Source: an uncultured Syntrophobacteraceae bacterium (GTDB lineage Bacteria; Desulfobacterota; Syntrophobacteria; Syntrophobacterales; Syntrophobacteraceae). Taken from it: a stretch of 7,349 nt of DNA. Within the stretch, counting starts at the first letter, position 1; every line of letters begins with the position of its first letter. Position numbers and translations under genes: made by a program. Of the stretch, positions 6,813-7,349 are shown one piece after another. Location of the stretch: the NCBI GenBank assembly GCA_937889795.1, contig CALBZH010000116.1, positions 1-7,349 of the forward strand, written 5' to 3'. Below the pieces are notes generated by a model, which did no database searches, was not told the origin of the DNA, and worked only from the letters and a program-made list of their open reading frames with translations.

Positions 6813-7349
6813 TCAGCTGCCCAAAGACTCCAGGTGGACCGGGTTTTCTTCCCGGCTCTGGGCCAGGTCTTCTCCTGTGTAGGTTTCCAGGACGTCGAAG
6901 ACATCGAAGAAGTTCTTGGCCTGATCCCCTCTGCCCTTCACCACATAGACCGACTGAATCGTCTGGTGATCCCAGGAGCGTATGGTTTCCTGATCCTTGA
7001 GCCCCTCGAACGTATGCCCTTCGAGCTGGGGAATGATCTTTTTCGGTTCGAAGCTCTTGGTCTTTTCGACAGCCCACTTGTAAAGCATCATGTTCGTGTA
7101 AGCGCTGGCGGCTCCAGAGCATGGCGGCTTCTCGTATCGAGCCCGGTATGCCTCCACGAAGGCTTTTCCTTTCGCGAAATTTCGGATGTACGGGACCTCC
7201 CAGTACCAGGGCACCGCCCCGAGGATTCCCCCAGCTGCATTGTTCTGAAGCCCGAGCACCATGTGCAGCTCGAGATTGGGAACCACGATCTGCATCTTCT
7301 GCTGGATGCCCATTTCGGTGCATTGCTGGAGAGCAGCCATCATGTCCCT
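6813..7349 (-). CDS. Branched-chain-amino-acid-type (Peripla_BP_6) ABC substrate-binding protein, C-terminal part
   Basis: Only the last 178 residues are in the window; the gene continues beyond base 7349, with the frame open to the end. The fragment is the second lobe of a LivJ/LivK-type periplasmic binding protein. It shows IVVPNLELHMVLGL, AAGGILGAVPWYWEVPYIRN, then KAFVEAYRARYEKPP, a SAYTNMMLYKWAVEKTKS helix, the LEGHTFEGL region and IRSWDHQTIQSVYVVKGRG with the DHQ motif. Proteins of this family bind amino acids, amides, urea or aromatic acids; the ligand here is unknown. It ends 48 bases before the preferred permease start. The permease is of a different transporter type (NitT/TauT), not a LivH/LivM partner, so this protein may serve another transporter encoded upstream or be a solitary sensor. 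The apparent ATG at 7343 is internal, not the true start. Confidence 0.85.
   Translation of the reverse strand, partial: RDMMAALQQCTEMGIQQKMQIVVPNLELHMVLGLQNNAAGGILGAVPWYWEVPYIRNFAKGKAFVEAYRARYEKPPCSGAASAYTNMMLYKWAVEKTKSFEPKKIIPQLEGHTFEGLKDQETIRSWDHQTIQSVYVVKGRGDQAKNFFDVFDVLETYTGEDLAQSREENPVHLESLGS

Noticed and set aside
1..7349. CRISPR arrays, tRNA or rRNA genes, insertion sequences, phage or toxin-antitoxin modules
   Set aside because: No repeat-spacer pattern, cloverleaf, terminal inverted repeat, transposase or small paired genes were seen on either strand; practically all genomic bases are accounted for by the seven genes.

Overview
The window holds seven protein-coding genes, all on the minus strand and very closely spaced. 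It reads as one stretch of a polycistronic operon whose beginning and end both lie outside. In transcription order (right to left) it has four transport genes: the C-terminal half of a branched-chain-amino-acid-type periplasmic binding protein, a NitT/TauT-type permease, its ATPase, and an NrtA/TauA/SsuA-like binding protein. Three chemosensory genes follow: a multidomain CheB-like protein, CheW, and a methyl-accepting chemotaxis protein (MCP) cut off by the left end of the window.

Bases 1-45 are not genomic. They match the 3' part of the standard Illumina P5/TruSeq read-1 adapter exactly, so the left end is an untrimmed adapter and the MCP is truncated by the sequencing artefact, not by biology. 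The adapter happens to be open in the MCP frame, so an automatic gene caller would add a false tail to the protein.

The junctions are those of an operon. There are 48 bases between the first binding protein and the preferred permease start (24 if the upstream GTG is used), a 14-base overlap between permease and ATPase, a 4-base ATGA overlap between ATPase and second binding protein, 25 bases to the CheB-like gene, 100 bases with a hairpin before cheW, and 33 bases to the MCP. The last three genes have good Shine-Dalgarno sequences. No convincing promoter or terminator is visible. The only stretch without a gene besides the adapter is the 100-base cheB-like/cheW gap.

The transport genes look able to make an importer for a small anion or sulfonate-like or nitrogenous compound; the substrate cannot be read from sequence. 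The chemosensory genes would make a membrane receptor with a periplasmic double-Cache domain, its CheW coupling protein, and an unusual regulator. That regulator has an intact phospho-acceptor domain but a methylesterase domain that has lost the Ser and His of the catalytic triad. No cheA, cheR or cheY is present, so the histidine kinase must be encoded elsewhere. Placing an uptake system in the same operon as a receptor suggests that uptake and taxis toward a related compound are co-expressed; this is inference.

The organism is a Gram-negative (periplasmic binding proteins, double-Cache MCP), motile or at least chemosensory bacterium of moderately high G+C. DUF4388/PATAN-type domains fused to response-regulator modules are common in Nitrospirota, deltaproteobacterial lineages and their relatives, so such a group is plausible, but the sequence does not fix the taxonomy.
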